Source: an uncultured Fibrobacterota bacterium
GTDB taxonomy: Bacteria > Fibrobacterota > Chitinivibrionia > Chitinivibrionales > CAIOZP01
DNA length: 6,040 bases
Direction of reading: 5' to 3'
Assembly (NCBI GenBank): GCA_903862805.1
Contig: CAIOZP010000017.1
Location: 1-6,040, forward strand
Position 1 is the stretch's first letter. Every line of letters begins with the position of its first letter. This document shows positions 5,833 through 6,040 of the stretch, piece by piece. The position numbers were made by a program, and so were the translations under genes. The notes beneath the pieces are model-generated. The model did not search any database. It saw nothing but the letters and a program-made list of their open reading frames with translations, and was not told where the DNA came from.

Positions 5833-6040
5833 ATGGAAAATCTTATTAACAAAGAAAAACTTTCGGCCGACAGCGCGGCATCTAAAGATGGCCATTATGG
5901 TGCTGGTGCGACACTTGTTTCTGATGATGCAGATCTCGGTTCCATATTTTCTTATCTTAACTATCGCGCATATCTCAAATACATAATCGATTTCAAGAAG
6001 CAGGAAAACTCTGTGTTTTCACACAGGATGATTCTTACGA
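5833..6040 (+). CDS. TIGR02147-like (DUF4423-like) protein, N-terminal fragment
   Basis: The reading frame from the ATG at 5833 stays open to the window edge, giving 69 codons. An in-frame TAG at 5827-5829 rules out an earlier start. After a polar, probably flexible leader of about 37 residues comes SIFSYLNYRAYLKYIIDFKK (37-56) and then an FSHRMI segment. This matches, from memory, the N-terminal pattern of the TIGR02147 family (IF.Y.DYR.FL...KK...FS.R), proteins of about 250-300 residues that look like regulators and are numerous in Fibrobacter, with relatives in Bdellovibrio-like bacteria. Their function is not established. The leader before the motif is longer than I would expect. No strong ribosome-binding site is seen at normal spacing. 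It sits behind a strong terminator and a palindromic promoter-like site, so it is probably an independent transcription unit. Only the N-terminus is available, so the family call is moderate. Confidence 0.65.
   Translation, partial: MENLINKEKLSADSAASKDGHYGAGATLVSDDADLGSIFSYLNYRAYLKYIIDFKKQENSVFSHRMILT

Noticed and set aside
5705..5986. A 93-codon plus-strand open frame overlapping the start of the TIGR02147-like gene
   Set aside because: It is out of frame with that gene, has no conserved motif, and runs through the palindromic promoter-like region.

Overview
The window looks like ordinary bacterial chromosome, of moderate GC, densely coded and mostly housekeeping. Two features hint at the lineage. 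The archaeal/eukaryotic-type (type 3) prolyl-tRNA synthetase is typical of many anaerobic or deep-branching bacteria. The truncated gene at the right edge resembles the TIGR02147 (DUF4423-like) family, which as I recall is expanded in Fibrobacter and also occurs in Bdellovibrio-like bacteria. I therefore lean towards a Fibrobacterota-like anaerobe, with low confidence because no 16S rRNA or ribosomal protein is present.

Layout. The left end (1-820, minus strand) carries a two-gene unit: a membrane protein with a TM2 domain, then a bacteriohemerythrin cut off by the window edge. The 99-base divergent intergenic region (821-919) holds a good sigma70-like promoter for that unit, with a 12-base perfect palindrome in its spacer. 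From 920 to 5645 everything is on the plus strand and closely packed: an NfnA-like flavin/iron-sulfur electron-transfer subunit, tgt (queuosine tRNA-guanine transglycosylase), an M29-type metallo-aminopeptidase whose start overlaps the end of tgt, proS, a tRNA-Ser(UGA) and a strong intrinsic terminator. No terminator is visible between 920 and 5608, so read-through across the whole block is possible. The right end (5646-6040) is a 187-base leader-like region containing a palindrome with an embedded consensus -10 box, a small hairpin, and the first 69 codons of the TIGR02147-like gene, which the window truncates.

How the parts fit. tgt, proS and tRNA-Ser all serve translation, and the aminopeptidase serves peptide turnover. 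The NfnA-like subunit is the odd member: its usual catalytic partner (NfnB, similar to the glutamate synthase small subunit) is not next to it. The TM2/hemerythrin pair may be linked to oxygen or redox handling at the membrane, but the only support is adjacency. I see no mobile element, CRISPR array or defence system. The most unusual points are the loss of most expected zinc-ligand cysteines in the ProRS C-terminal domain, the orphan NfnA, the TM2/hemerythrin pair, and the operator-like palindrome before the TIGR02147-like gene.
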